From Tipula vernalis (taxonomy: Eukaryota; Arthropoda; Insecta; Diptera; Tipulidae), in the NCBI GenBank assembly GCA_958295665.1, contig OY282558.1:140286577-140350576 (forward strand): a stretch of 64,000 bases of DNA, read 5' to 3'. Below are positions 35,031 to 46,499 of this stretch, piece by piece. Made by a program: the position numbers and the translations under genes. Numbering within the stretch: the first letter of the stretch is position 1; the number at the start of each line of letters is the position of its first letter. Under the pieces are notes generated by a model, which worked only from the letters and a program-made list of their open reading frames with translations, was not told the DNA's origin and did no database searches.

Positions 35031-35396
35031 GGGTGGTCAGGGTGATGCCAAACCGGCGTCTGTGGGCGGGACTCAAGTGGTCAAGCCTGTGGAGGCTACG
35101 GTGGCGGCACCTCTCTCCAGGAGACAGGTGAGGCGAAGGCGCGAGAGATAGATGAAGGCGTCAAAGGTTCCACGGGGGAAGGCCCCGCAAGGGCAAGCCA
35201 CTAGTGAGGCCTGGAGGCTCTCAGGCAGCGGGGCCAGAAGAACGGGGATGGAGGACATTGGTCAGCCATCGTCCGGACAAAGAACGCACGCGGATAGTGG
35301 CGGTGCGGAAAAGGAGGCTGAGCAGGGCCTTCTGAAGAGGCCCTTCCAGGAGCCATGAGGGACAGGTAACCAGATTAGAGGGACTTAGTTGCAGTA

Positions 35397-35862
35397 ATGG
35401 TGGAGGTTCTGGGTGAAAGAGGCAAACAGGAGGCTAAAATGGCATCCACCTACTTTCCTGGAGACTCAGAGTTAATACCTCCACTTGAAGTTAGGCGGCT
35501 CATAGCTCATTGCAAACGCAATGGGCTGGCCTACCTGATAGGATGCGATGCAAACGCGCATCACACGGTGTGGGGTAGCACGGACATCAATAACAGGGGT
35601 GAGTACCTTTTTTAATTTCAGATCTCAAATAATGTAGACATTGTCAATAGAGGAAAGAAACCATCTTTTATAAATGCGATTAGGCAAAAGGTCCTAGGTT
35701 TGACACTTACTAATCCACATTTCAGCGACTTAATCAAAAACTGGCATGTGGCTGAAGAGGCCTCATTATCAGATCACTTGCACATCAGATTCGATTTGGC
35801 GGCTGAGACCATGCACCGGCAGGAAATCAGAATTCCAAAACTGAACGACTGGGACTCTTAAA
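35397..35862 (+). pseudogene. LOA-type LINE endonuclease domain (one stop)
   Basis: AP-endonuclease that would nick the target. TYFPGDSELIPPLEVRRLI is followed by LIGCDANAHHTVWGSTDINN, then a single in-frame stop at 35613. The same frame continues with NNVDIVNRGKKPSFINA and ends with WHVAEEASLSDHLHIRFDL, which has the catalytic SDH triad end. The N-terminal third of the domain is missing. Reading frame is otherwise kept, and continues into the RT N-terminal region after a stop at 35859. Confidence 0.85.
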
Positions 35863-35879
35863 GAGTCTCACTCGAATCA

Positions 35880-37609
35880 GAAATGCCCTCGGTTGTGCGG
35901 AACATAGAGTCTCCAGAGGGTTTGGAGATCTGTTCAAACCAGCTGCATAATTCTATTCACTTGGCCCACGAGAACAGCTGCCCGGTTAAGCGAAGAGAGT
36001 CCACAAAGATGGTCCCTTGGTGGAACGGGGCGCTGGGTAAACTGAGGAAAAAATCGAGAAGATTATTCAACAAGGCTAAACGCACCGGTGAATGGGGCGA
36101 GTATAAGATGGCCTTGACGAAATATAATCTCGAATTAAGAAGATCCAAAAGGGCTACCTGGAGGAATTTCTGTGAGGGAACCAATCAATTACCATCTGCA
36201 GCTCGTCTCCAGAAAGTATTTTCAGGGATCATTCATTTGGTTTAGCACTTCTCCAGAAGCAAGATGGGAGGTTCACTGAAAACCGGAAGGAAACTTTAGA
36301 GGTACTGATAGAGACACTTCCGGATTCAGTAGTGGTAGGAGCACACGAGGACCCTCATGATCCCTCAATTGAGATGGACTATGCGCCTCACAGTAGGATC
36401 TGGAGTCTCTCAGGGAAAATATTCACACCCAGCAAGGTACGATGGGCTATTGGGTCTGTCAAACCTTTTAATTCCGCTGCAGGGGATGGTATCTTTCCAG
36501 CTTTACTACAAAAAGGTATTGAGGAAATACTCCCCAGCTTGATCCAGATGTTTCGGGCAAGTTATGCTTTTAACTATATTCCGAAACTGTGGAGGAAGGT
36601 AAATGTGGTCTTTATTAAAAAGGGAGAGGGGCCTGAGCCAGACACCCAGGCCTGGGCATATCGGCCAATTGACCTCACATCGTTTCTATTGAAGACGATG
36701 GAAAAAATTCTGGACTAAATCAAAAGCATTGGGACCAGTTTGCGTATCAAACTGGTAAATCCACTGTGATGGCCCTTAGCGGTCTAGTCACGAGGATTGA
36801 AAAAGCAGTGACATATAAAGAAATTGCCCTTTGTGCCTTTGTGGAAATTGAGGGGGCGTTTGATAATACCCCCTTTGGATCTATAGAGAGGGCAGCAATG
36901 GAAAAAAGTGATTCGCTTTCTACTGCCAGACTAAGTAGCAAGTCAGTAACCATCAGGGCCTTATAGAGCTGTCTCCAAGGATGCGTACTATATCCTCATT
37001 TGTGGTCATTTGTTATTGACGGACTACTGGTCCTTCTGAGTAGCCATGGATTTGATGTCCTGGGCTATGCGGTTTGATGAGGTCATTTCTGATCACATGC
37101 AAAATGCACTCAATATGATATGGCAGTGGTGTTACCAGGAAAGACTCAGTGTCAATCCAAACAAAACTGTCATTGTTCCGTTTAGGAGGAGGAAAAAGCT
37201 TGCGCTTACAGCTCCCTCGTTAACCGGTACTACTGTTACTTTTTCCAGCGAAGTTAAATATCTAGGGGTTATCCTAGATCACAAACTGAACTGGAACCAA
37301 CATTTGTTGAAAGTTCAAAATAGAGCCACCAAGACTTTCTGGGCCTGTCATAGACTCTATTGGCGTACTTCGAGACTACAACCAAAAATGTTCTATTGGT
37401 GATTTATTACAATCATTAGGTCTATGGTCACCTACGCATCGGTTGTATGGTGGCCTAAAACTGAGCAGGAAGCAACGCAAACCTTATTGAATAAGGTTCA
37501 GCGTATAGCCTGCATCGGTGTTACGGGCTCAATGAAATCATGCCCAACAGCGGCGATAGAGTCACTTCTAGGACCGCTACACCTCCATGTTAAAAAGATG
37601 CTGCATTAA
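35880..37609 (+). pseudogene. LOA-type LINE reverse transcriptase (broken)
   Basis: The thumb-side linker (35883-36240) reads WWNGALGKLRKKSRRLFNKA and RSKRATWRNFCEGTN. After a frameshift the RT fingers/palm follow: SAAGDGIFPALLQKG, PKLWRKVNVVFIKKGEG and YRPIDLTSFLLKTMEKILD (to 36718). Motif A reads AFVEIEGAFDNTPF: the usual Asp of the LDI position is Glu here. The later catalytic box is destroyed, since GYA at about 37065 is followed by stops instead of DD. Beyond it, NPNKTVIVPFRRRKKL, VKYLGVILDHKLNWNQHL and TYASVVWWPK continue to 37609. The enzyme is dead on two counts. Confidence 0.87.
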
Positions 37610-37779
37610 TGGCCCTGAAAATGCAGGCGGAAGGAAATATCAAACCAGGCAATATGGTGGGTCATCTGGAAATCCTTAAGGAATTTCAGACAGACCCTAC
37701 CATATTAATGCCTTCCGACTTTATGCCAGCTAAACTGGACTTCCACAAACCATTCTGTTTTAGGTTACCTGACCGGGAT

Positions 37780-38230
37780 GTGTAGAGTGCAGGTGGACCA
37801 TTGTTTGAGCGAGGGTCCATGGTATGGTTTACAGATGGATCAAAAACGGAAGATGGGGCGGGGATAGGAATACACGGGAGTGGCACTACCCTCTCGAAGT
37901 CCTTGGGTACCAATGCTACCGTTTTTCAAGCAGAAGTACATTCTATAGAAATTTGCGCTAGGATAGGCATAGCAAAAGGCCTAAACGATGCAAAGATTTA
38001 TATTGTATCAGAAAGCCAATCGGCCTTAAAGGCTCTTAGGTCTTGTACCGCGTTGAGTCAAGTCTGGTATGGGATTGTCTGAAGGTTATTAAACATTTGG
38101 CAGGCTCAAATAATGTAACACTTATGTGGGTGCCAGGTCATACTGGAATCGAAGGAAATGAGGCAGCTGATGGCCTCGCCCGTGAGGGTTCTGCCTCTCC
38201 ACTTATTGGACCAGAACCCTTCTGCGGCGT
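37780..38230 (+). pseudogene. LOA-type LINE RNase H (third acidic residue changed)
   Basis: RNase H removes RNA from the RNA-DNA hybrid. MVWFTDGSKTEDGAGIGIHG has the first Asp, and VFQAEVHSIEICARIG has the Glu. IYIVSESQSALKALRS has SES where the family normally has SDS, so the third acidic position is Glu. A frameshift near 38060 leads to VTLMWVPGHTGIEGNEAADG with the His and last Asp. The frameshift alone inactivates it. Confidence 0.87.
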
Positions 38231-38383
38231 CACTAAGGGACACCTTAGAGCAGCGGTAAAACGCTGGAAGGATGTTCAAAAGCCCTCCTACTGGCGCAGA
38301 ATTCCAGGTTTGCGACAGGCGAAAAATTTATATCACCGTCGTCTGTCAGGATTAAGGAGTGTCTTGAACTTAGGAAACCTGAG

Positions 38384-38652
38384 TTGAGGCTACTTACTGG
38401 CTTCCTCACAGGTCATGTCCCGTTAAGGTATCACCTTAAGAAGATGGGCCTAAGTACGAAAGACGGATGCCGCTTGTGCGATCTGGAAGCGGAATCAGCA
38501 GAACATATTCTGTGCCAATGCCCAGCTATTTTCCAGCAAAGACTGCAACATCTAGGAGGAACAACAATGAGCCCGGATAGTATGTATTTTGTACCGGCCG
38601 GTAGTATTATCAGATTCATTAAGAGCCTGAATATTGACTGGACGGATAATTA
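38384..38652 (+). pseudogene. LOA-type LINE C-terminal zinc motif
   Basis: Final 89 codons of ORF2: LLTGFLTGHVPLRYHLKKMG then CRLCDLEAESAEHILCQCP, a C-x2-C..H..C pattern (zf-RVT type) found at the end of many RNase H-bearing LINE proteins. It ends at the stop at 38651, followed by 88 bp of 3' UTR and the (AAT)n-type tail. Confidence 0.85.
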
Positions 38653-38740
38653 AGTAGGGTCCAGCACAATAGATCTTTTATTTCGCAGTGCGAGGTGGCT
38701 TATCGCCCACATGTCCCTTCATTCAATAATAATAATTATA

Positions 38741-38753
38741 ATGTCAAACACAA
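38741..38753 (+). repeat. Target-site duplication, right (LOA insertion)
   Basis: ATGTCAAACACAA directly after the LINE tail, matching 35018-35030. It is where the jockey-like RT reading resumes. Confidence 0.9.
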
Positions 38754-38844
38754 TACCTCTAAATCGGGTGAGAACAACGTCTTGACAGGAGATCCACAAG
38801 GCAGTGTGTTTTGCCCAACCTTATTGTTTGAATCCGGAACCGGA

Positions 38845-39115
38845 TCATTTACGATGTAGCAAAAATAAAAAAAACTCATTCACTTGCAATCTGTAATTTG
38901 ACGCATAAATAATAAAAACCATATTAGTTGTGTATTAATTACTTATTTATTGTAAAATTAATTTTGAAGAATCCATCTTGGGATTACAATTCGGAAAGCA
39001 GCGACTTTCAATTCATTATTGAAATCTGCCAACTCATACTGAGGAATCATACAACGAAAGTAGCTGGGATTGTAATCTGAATAAAACAAACAAATTTGTA
39101 CATTTATATTTAATT
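38845..39115. other. Probable small insertion inside jockey-like RT
   Basis: Sequence between two RT blocks that normally adjoin. It contains two short inverted matches: GGGATTACAATTCGGAAAGC (about 38979) versus GAAAGTAGCTGGGATTGTAA (about 39057). A decayed MITE or other short element is likely; the ends are not clear. Confidence 0.35.
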
Positions 39116-39640
39116 TGCACTTATGATCTACTAACATCTTCGCAAAATATGACGTCTACTTTCGCTGATGACACATCAATCGCGTCCGAAACCCTGCAAC
39201 CTGCAAATCCCTCAGGCAAACAAAGCAAAATACCTATCCGTCCATCTAGACCGACGATTAAACTGGCAAAAACATATTGAAATGAAAGGAGGCCTTATCA
39301 AATTAAATGTGGATAAAATGCGCTAGTTGATGGGGAAATATTCAACCCTTGATCTAGAATACAAGCTTCTGCTGTATAACACAATCATCAAACCAATCTG
39401 GTTGTAGGGCTGTCAATTATGACAATCAACTTCATAATCAATTATTGATATTGTTCATAGAATGTAGTCAAAAATTCTCAGAATGATTACTGGTTACTGC
39501 TGGTTCATTAAAAACAAAAATATACATAAGGACCTTATGTATCCCAACTGTCAAAGACGAATTACAAAAGATGTGGATTAACTATGCAGGGAAACTATCA
39601 TCTCATCCGAATATGCTGGTATGAAATTTTAAAGATATAC

Positions 39641-42215
39641 CTTTGACGTCACGATTAAAGAAGAAAACGATGGCTGTGACATCATAAATTATTAATTATT
39701 GATAGCACATAAATTCTGTTCCCGCAGATTTACATAAAATATACGGATGTAACGTCATATATAATGTCATCTGATTCGTCTATGTAACGTTATCTAACCA
39801 CGCAAAATCCCATCAAATCTTGAAATATCACTAATTTTATAACAACTCAACCCCCCGCAAATTTCAAGTAATATCGAGAATGCGAATAGACCCGAACAAC
39901 ATAGAATAAGAGTAGCACATATTTTTAAGCAAAAATACGAATTATTTTAGTCCTTTATATTTAAACGGTTTATGAGTTTGGTCTAATAAATTCGGACACG
40001 CCTAATAAATCATAATCAAGTGCGGACATAGTTTAGTAATAATAAATCGACTAAGGGGTGTCATAATTCGTATCTATAAAAACTGTTTACAAATTAAGAT
40101 ATACAGTGCATGAAATTTCCCACCGGACCTACATTAAAATACAAAAAAAAAAAAATAAAAAATTCTAGACCCTTGTTACAAATGGCATGAGCTTTAATTC
40201 GCTGTTACCTTTGTACAATGGTTGTATAATCCTAAAAGATATACATACACAGACATACATACAAAACGAGAAACGATTGTCAAATAATATAAAATTGAAA
40301 CGGATATTTTGTTATTTTGTGCGGGATTACATTTTTAGTCGAAAACGATTTCCATTTTGTCATTCTCAATTCTCTTATACTATATTTTGGTGTTGGCTGT
40401 TTGCTGGGTGTATATTAGATGGTTTGGTTTTATTGCCGATTAGTTTCTTTCATATTCGTATACATGTTATGTTATATGTATATATAGCCACGGTGATGGT
40501 TTATTCAATTTTCGTAAAAAGATTTGTGTTGATTTCGTGTATACATATAGTTGTATACTTGTTAGACGTAAAGCTTTTATTTATTTATTTTTTATTGTGC
40601 TTTATATGTCTAATTTCATATTCAAAACAAATAATAGATTAATGATTGGATTTACGACAAATATCAATTATATGTTTGTATATATGGTTGGCGCTATATA
40701 CATACATAGGAATTCGATCTGTAATGGTGTGATATACATAAGCAACCCAATAAATTTTTTTTGTGACGTTTTACGATTTATTTTTCTTCCAAAGAAGCAA
40801 AAAGCTTAACGTAACTAACGATGTAGAACTAAATATACGGAAAAGAACAAATAAAAAAAAAAAAGTTTGGTATAACTTGCAATAAATTGTAGGCACCAAA
40901 AAAAGAGATATGTACGGTAAGCTTTCGGTTGCCCATCTGGTCCCATTTTAAGGTGTCTTTATGTCTATATTTTGTATACACATATATTGTATTCTCATTT
41001 GGTTTTTAATTAAATTAATACAACAAAGTCGCTCAAAATTTTTAATTAAAGCTTTTGAAACCTTTTCATGATTATCGTATAAATTAGAATATAATGAAAT
41101 TCGTTATTTTTTTTTATCTATTAATGTCATTAAATCGTAAATCATTGAACTTTTCTTATATCCAGTGTTTCCTGTCTTTTCCGTTTTTTTTTTTGTACAC
41201 TTTCAGGATTTTAGTCCATAGAGATACGAGTAGTATAAAAATTTATTACTTTTAATTTTGTTATAACACCATATAAAAGTTACAAAAATATTTTTTTTAA
41301 GTTTTTCATATTGTTCAAAACGTTTTATTTTTTTATCGAAGTTAAAACAGCACAAAAAGTTGAATTGTTGGAAACACGACTTGTGTGACGTATCTATTGA
41401 TTTTTTTTTTTTTTTTTTTGAACAGCCTAGTCTATAACCCATTTATTGTCTCTATAATTAATCCATTCATTTCAATTTTACATTGTTTATTGCCCATACA
41501 TATGTATGTATCGTGTGTGTGTGTACATATCGAAATTTATTGCCCCAAAGGTATATTATGATGCGATGGGAAAATTTACAGAGTTTTATGGAAATGGAAT
41601 AAACTGAACAAACTAATAATCACAATAATAATAATAGCCTAATGCAGAAGAGACACACACACCCACACACAACATCACAATATAATTTATTATAATTAAT
41701 CGTTTAGCACGTTTAACCCATTCATTAATGGTGTATGTACAACAACAGCAACAATGATGACGAAAACCAAAAATCTAATTTCCATTGCGTGATAAGCACT
41801 TTTTTTTTTTTGTAATGGGTGAATAAAAATGTTATATTTCGGGGGGGTGATGTACAAGGGAGAAAATTTTTTTTTTTTTTTTTTTTTGCATCATCTGGTT
41901 CGGGGATTTAAATCATCAACCAACCAACAAAACACAACACAACATCATAATTTAGCGATAAAAATTACTATAATTATCACGAAAATTCTCATCATGAAAA
42001 TGGGCTATAGAATTTATGTTGGCAAATCAAAATTAAATACGCGGCCATTAATCAGATAGAACGAATTAGGTATATGAAGTGGTTTGTATGCTCTTATTAA
42101 TTAAATTTTGATTATAGAATCATGCTTAGCAGTAATACGGACAATATTTTACATCGAATCGATCTAATCCAATTCCATCGCATTGGCGAAATGATTTCCC
42201 AGGTAGATCAAACTT
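39641..42215. other. AT-rich DNA, no gene recognised
   Basis: Over 2.5 kb of A/T-rich sequence with simple repeats: ATACATACACAGACATACAT at about 40242, GTGTGTGTGT near 41514, ACACACACACCCACACAC near 41652, and long T-runs at about 41400 and 41865. Open frames at 40187-40642 and 40537-40809 are dominated by Phe/Leu/Tyr/Ile and have no recognisable domain; I treat them as chance. This stretch may be original host intergenic DNA with little transposon load. Confidence 0.45.
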
Positions 42216-42219
42216 CAAT

Positions 42220-45180
42220 AATTTGATGTGGTACAAATGGTACGAATAGTGCGTATGCCGAGTAAACAATGGTTGAATGAATACATTTCAGTAGTTTTCG
42301 ATGTCCTTGATCAGAAAGATCTGCATGATGGTCCTATAAAAGAATTTGGATCAGCTCGAAACACTTGCGATGTTCATTTTAATTTAGATGGTCGTTATAA
42401 GGAAAGTAACGAGTTCTCTTTAACGACAAAATAGTATTTTAGATTTAGTGAATAGAGTTAAGAAATATGAAGAAATTTTTAAGCACAAGCCAAGTTCTTC
42501 AAATCGAAAGGAATTTTCCAACCGAAATGGAAATTACAGAACACCAATGCCACAGGATACGTAGCTCTTTTTATCGAGTTAGAAAGTGATCACGTCACCA
42601 TGAAAGAATCTCGAGCAAAAAATATTAGTTTGAATTGGTTGGGTCATAGACATGTTTTGCGGGCTTTGGGAATGGGCGAACAACCACGTTAGGCATAGTC
42701 AGTTCTACAGTCACCATGTAGAATGTTGATTTAATGATCGGAAGAAGTGCTATTGATCCACCGCACATAATCGTGATAAAATCATATAACAAACAGTTTG
42801 TAAAATATTGTGAGACCGTCAAAAGGCGGCCGGCTTCAAACAAAACTAATTCTGGGGTATTAAATACGCAACAAAATCTGAATATTCCATCTTGTAATAG
42901 GGCTGTGAATTCAGAGACGGACAACGTTATATAACGTTACCCGAATAATGTTAAAAAACGCTAAAATAGCGAAGGTATTCAAGAAAACGTAACCAAACCT
43001 ATATTAGGTTATGTTATAACGTAACCGTAACCGATTACTTTATAAAATTTAGATATTTATAACCAAATAAAAAAACTTTATAAAAAATGTTTTTGTTGCT
43101 GGTAAACCAAACACTAGAACGACAGGTCAAATGACGGATTGTACATTTATTGAATTCACTTTTATTCCTTATTCTTGAATCCTCATTTTGACTGGTCGGT
43201 AGTTCAGTGTTAAAACCTTATTAAAGCAAAGGTTAATAATTTATTTAACTTTAGATAACGTTATTTATTCTGTGACGTTAAAAACATTAATTATTGTTAA
43301 ATAACGTTACGTAACGTAACGTTTCACATGATTTAAGGATAAATAACGTTATAATGTAATCAAAAAAAAAAGGGAATTTTTTCCAATAAGGAAACGAAAT
43401 CTTACGGTTTTCCGACCCCAGGCTATTATAGAAATAAAATTAAAGGGTGCTTGAGCTAGGTATAATTCGCCATTCTTCTTCAACATATTCTAGTCCGATA
43501 GTTGTAGTTAAAAAGAAAAAGGGCGATGACCGTATCTGCGTTGACTTCCTCAACTTAATAATCAAACGGTTAAAAAATAGGTATCCAATGCCTCATAATA
43601 AGGATACTTTGCAAAGATTAGATGGCAAGCGATTCGTTTCTCGGAGTTTTTGAAAATGTTGACATATGTTGTGACTCCGGATGTTCAATTCGAGTTCAAT
43701 AGAATGCTATTTGGGATAGCTAATGCATCTGCTATTTTTAGCGTATTGAATAGGTTCACAAGTAAAAACTTCTTCTTCGAATAGAACCACGAGTAAATCG
43801 AATCATTTCAACTAATTAAGAAGAAGGTATGCGAGAGGGACGTTTTGGAACTATATGACAAATTAAAAGATCATGAAATTCATACGACTGTGAGTGTTAT
43901 TGGATTAGGAGGCATGTTGCTACAACAGGAAAATGATAGAAGATTTAGCGGTAGTTTAAATAAACAATAGACCGGTTTAGGCCGTATGTTCTAGCGAAAA
44001 TGTTGTCGTTGTTTGTGATTATAACTCTCTTAAAACGTTCGCAACCAAGAATGATTTGTTGGTAAGAATTGGACGTTGGTGGCTTCGTATTTTAAGACAT
44101 TGAAATGGGGCACAAACATGCCACGTCGACGCTTTAAGCCGTTCTCCAGTTAAGGAACCAGCTGAAATAGAATCTGCCTTGTTGGTCGTCTTAAATGAAA
44201 ATGTTATCAATGAAGATTGGATAATAGCACTACAATACGCTAATCCAGACATACTCGCTGTTAAAGATTAATTAATGAATTCCACAAATCAATAATTACA
44301 AACTGATTATGAAGTCAAACACGAGACCGCTTATATCGGCGAACCGATGACGGACTATTATTTGTCGTACCTGTGTTATGATCACTTCAGCTTTAAGAAA
44401 ACCCTCACCGCAATTAAAAAAATTATCGATTCTGAAGAATCATCCTACGTGGAATACCTGTACCATAAAGAAAAAGGTGGTGGAAGAGTGACGGCACTAC
44501 ATTCAATTGAGAAAGTTCCTAAACCTTTCTATACCTTGATCATTTATTACATTCTTGTAATGATAAATGCATTTACAAAGTATTTAATTGTGCGACCTAC
44601 TAAAAATACCTCCACACGTTATGTGATTTGTGCGTTAACTAATTTGTTATGTGATTTCTGCATTTATTCGCACCAACGAAGGAAGTGCGCTTACATCATA
44701 TAACTTTGAGGAATTTTGTATGAATAACAACATTCGCCAACAAACGCCACCGCCACTCCAAGTTCCAAGGGGCATGTCAAGCACAACCATACATAGTCAA
44801 GGAGAAGGAAAGTGGGAGTTTGCATTCCGTCAAATTAATTGGTCGATAAATAGTCTTCCACAAGAACTTGTAATTGGATTTGCGCCTAGGCCGCTAAATT
44901 AAATACACGACATTAAATAAAGCTCAGGATTATTAATGACCGCGGAAGTCGAACCTACGGATTTACAACAGATTCGAGATTAAGCATCGGCTCGTATTAG
45001 GAAAAAGCACTTCAAGCAAAAATTAAGGTTTGATCAATGAGGTACGCCGTAAAGTTATAACATCGGAGTGCTTCATAGAGACCCTGTATCGTCGGGAGTA
45101 AGTAACGGAAGGCACAATTTACGTGAGTGATGTCTTTGAAAAATCAAAAGGAGATTGAGGACAATCTAATATTTAGGATT
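42220..45180 (+). pseudogene. Ty3/gypsy relic, mdg3-like (gag-pol)
   Basis: Decayed Ty3/gypsy polyprotein. The gag-like region (42228-42560) reads GSARNTCDVHFNLDGRY and KKYEEIFKHKPSS. A protease-like scrap (about 42630-42780) ends with LMIGRSAIDPPH. After an inserted repeat, RT resumes at 43447: LELGIIRHSSSTYSSPIVVV, CVDFLNL and NRYPMPHNKDTLQRLDGKRF, then EFNRMLFGIANASAIFS (about 43690). RNase H text (43990-44260) reads FATKNDLLVRIGRWWLRILR and CHVDALSRSPVKE. Integrase text (44347-44690) includes ALHSIEKVPKPFYTL and AFTKYLIVRPTKN. The pol end near 45060 has LHRDPVSSGVS. Many stops and frame changes; no 5' LTR found. Similarity to the mdg3/Blastopia group is from memory. Confidence 0.8.
42898..43366. 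repeat. AACGTTA-rich insert inside gypsy relic
   Basis: A ~470 bp segment splitting the gypsy reading between protease and RT. Its ends carry AACGTTATATAACGTTACCC (about 42923) and, facing it, AAATAACGTTATAATG (about 43341); internal ACGTAACGTAACGT adds more palindromic copies. No coding potential. Looks like a MITE; the left side starts AGGGCTGTGAATTC, which resembles hAT-type ends, but the right end does not clearly mirror it. Confidence 0.5.
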
Positions 45181-45185
45181 GGCCG

Positions 45186-45569
45186 AATGTAACACTAAGA
45201 ATATTTCAACGAACTTTAAAGATTTTTAATAGATATGGCAACTGAATCGCCATATTTTTATTGTATAGGTTTAGATACTTTTGAGAGAGGGCAATCTGTT
45301 TGTTTTAAAGAGAATTGTATAAAATAATAAAATGCTCAAATTAGTAGTAAAAATAATCATCGAGCCCTTTTTACACAATGCAGCTATGAAATTATTGAAA
45401 CTTTGTGAGACGATCAAATGAAATCTCAGCTGCTAAACGAAAATGATATAGTGCAATAAAATAAATCGATTATTGTAACCTGGAAGTTATCCTTAAAAAG
45501 GGGCGAAAATCTAAGACAGCGAAAATTCGGAAGTTCTATTTAACATTAGACCGATTTTGTACTTTAAAA
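45186..45569 (+). other. Possible 3' LTR remnant of the gypsy relic
   Basis: Begins TGTAACACTAAGAATA right after the pol end, as an LTR start would. No second copy is present in the window, so the LTR and its end cannot be confirmed. Remaining sequence up to 45569 is unassigned. Confidence 0.3.
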
Positions 45570-46350
45570 ATTACTAAATAAATCATTGACGTTTTCTCAC
45601 TTTGTCGGCTTCTCGGCGCCATATCGTGAAATGTACGTAGAATGCTCCACAGTAGTGCACACTCACATAATAGAAAGGTCACTTATCTTTTGTTGCAATA
45701 ATATCCCATTTATTGGTCAGTAATTATATCGCAGGATAACAAGAAGCTCTTGCGGGCCGACATGAATGTGATTTCTGAGAATAAATAAAAAAACTGCTCG
45801 TGTAAATTAGTGATTAGGTGGTAGCAAAGCCAGATGCCTCGATGTGTAGAACCGAGAAGAAAATTGTAATCAACCGCCAACTAGAATGGTCTTCTTTTTA
45901 GCCATGAATAATGACACGATGAATGACTGATTTTGAAGCCCTTGATATTCGGATGAAAATAACGTCCTTCTATTGGGCAAGAACGACAAATAGCAGATTA
46001 TGAATGAAGCACAAAATGTGTTTCATAGCATTTCGTACAGTGAGAAATGACCTCTTGCATGGATGCACAACTAACTCTTCCAATTGTCTTGATTAAGTAG
46101 AACCCATCGTAGTTAACATTTGTATGTTTGTACCAAGATCCGTTCGATGACTGAAGAAACTTGGGTCATTCCACCATAAATCAGAAATATTTAACTGCTC
46201 TGTGAGAATTGACAAGGCACCAAATATTCTTTGCAACCAAAGATTTAATGTTTGAAAGACGGTTAGAAACGAATGTTTTCCATCGATTAGAAGGAGCGTT
46301 TAACCAATTCAAAACAATTAAGGAATCTGTCCAGAAAATATAGTTATCGA
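45570..46350 (-). pseudogene. BEL/Pao fragment (RNase H tail to integrase)
   Basis: Minus-strand text starting near 46340: FWTDSLIVLNWLNAPSNRWK and TFVSNRL, the BEL RNase H end (compare the other copies here). Weak text follows to GPQELLVILRY and PINGILLQQK at about 45690-45760, the integrase zinc region. Internal sections are missing and stops are frequent. It lies directly upstream of the minisatellite and has no LTR. Identified by matching the order of motifs in the 18-24 kb element. Confidence 0.65.
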
Positions 46351-46499
46351 CTGATAAGTTTGGTGTAGTTTGATCATAGATATTAATGATGAATTTGATT
46401 TAGGCCATTAATAGGATTAAAAATTTCATGTACCAAAAAAAGAAAAATATGTAGTTAAATATGTGCTTAAACCGAAAAATATGCAAGAAAAATAACAAA

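Larger units (their letters stand above)
35031..38740 (+). mobile_element. LOA-type LINE nested in jockey-like LINE
   Basis: A 3.7 kb 5'-truncated non-LTR retrotransposon, visibly more GC-rich than its surroundings. Order: end of ORF1 (35031-35357, Arg/Gly/Pro-rich), AP-endonuclease, RT, RNase H, C-terminal zinc motif, short 3' UTR and an (AAT)n-type tail (CAATAATAATAATTATA) at 38724-38740. A 13 bp target duplication flanks it. Presence of RNase H plus the endonuclease signature GCDANAHHTVWGSTDINNRG suggests the LOA/R1-I group; I favour LOA. It is younger than the jockey element it split. Confidence 0.88.
38741..39640 (+). pseudogene. Jockey-like LINE, 3' part (RT end)
   Basis: Continuation of the split LINE. 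38755-38830 reads SGENNVLTGDPQGSVFCPTL, the RT block before the active site. The active-site patch TSTFADDTSIASE appears at about 39148-39190. After it come VHLDRRLNWQKHIEM, YKLLLYNTIIKPIW and SKILRMITGYCWF, ending near 39640. The roughly 270 bp between 38845 and 39115 does not fit the RT and is probably a later insert. Confidence 0.8.

Noticed and set aside
40187..40642. A 151-codon frame with many hydrophobic residues, possible membrane protein
   Set aside because: Composition (Phe, Leu, Ile, Tyr, Val) is what T-rich DNA gives by chance. There is no known domain, and an overlapping second frame looks the same.
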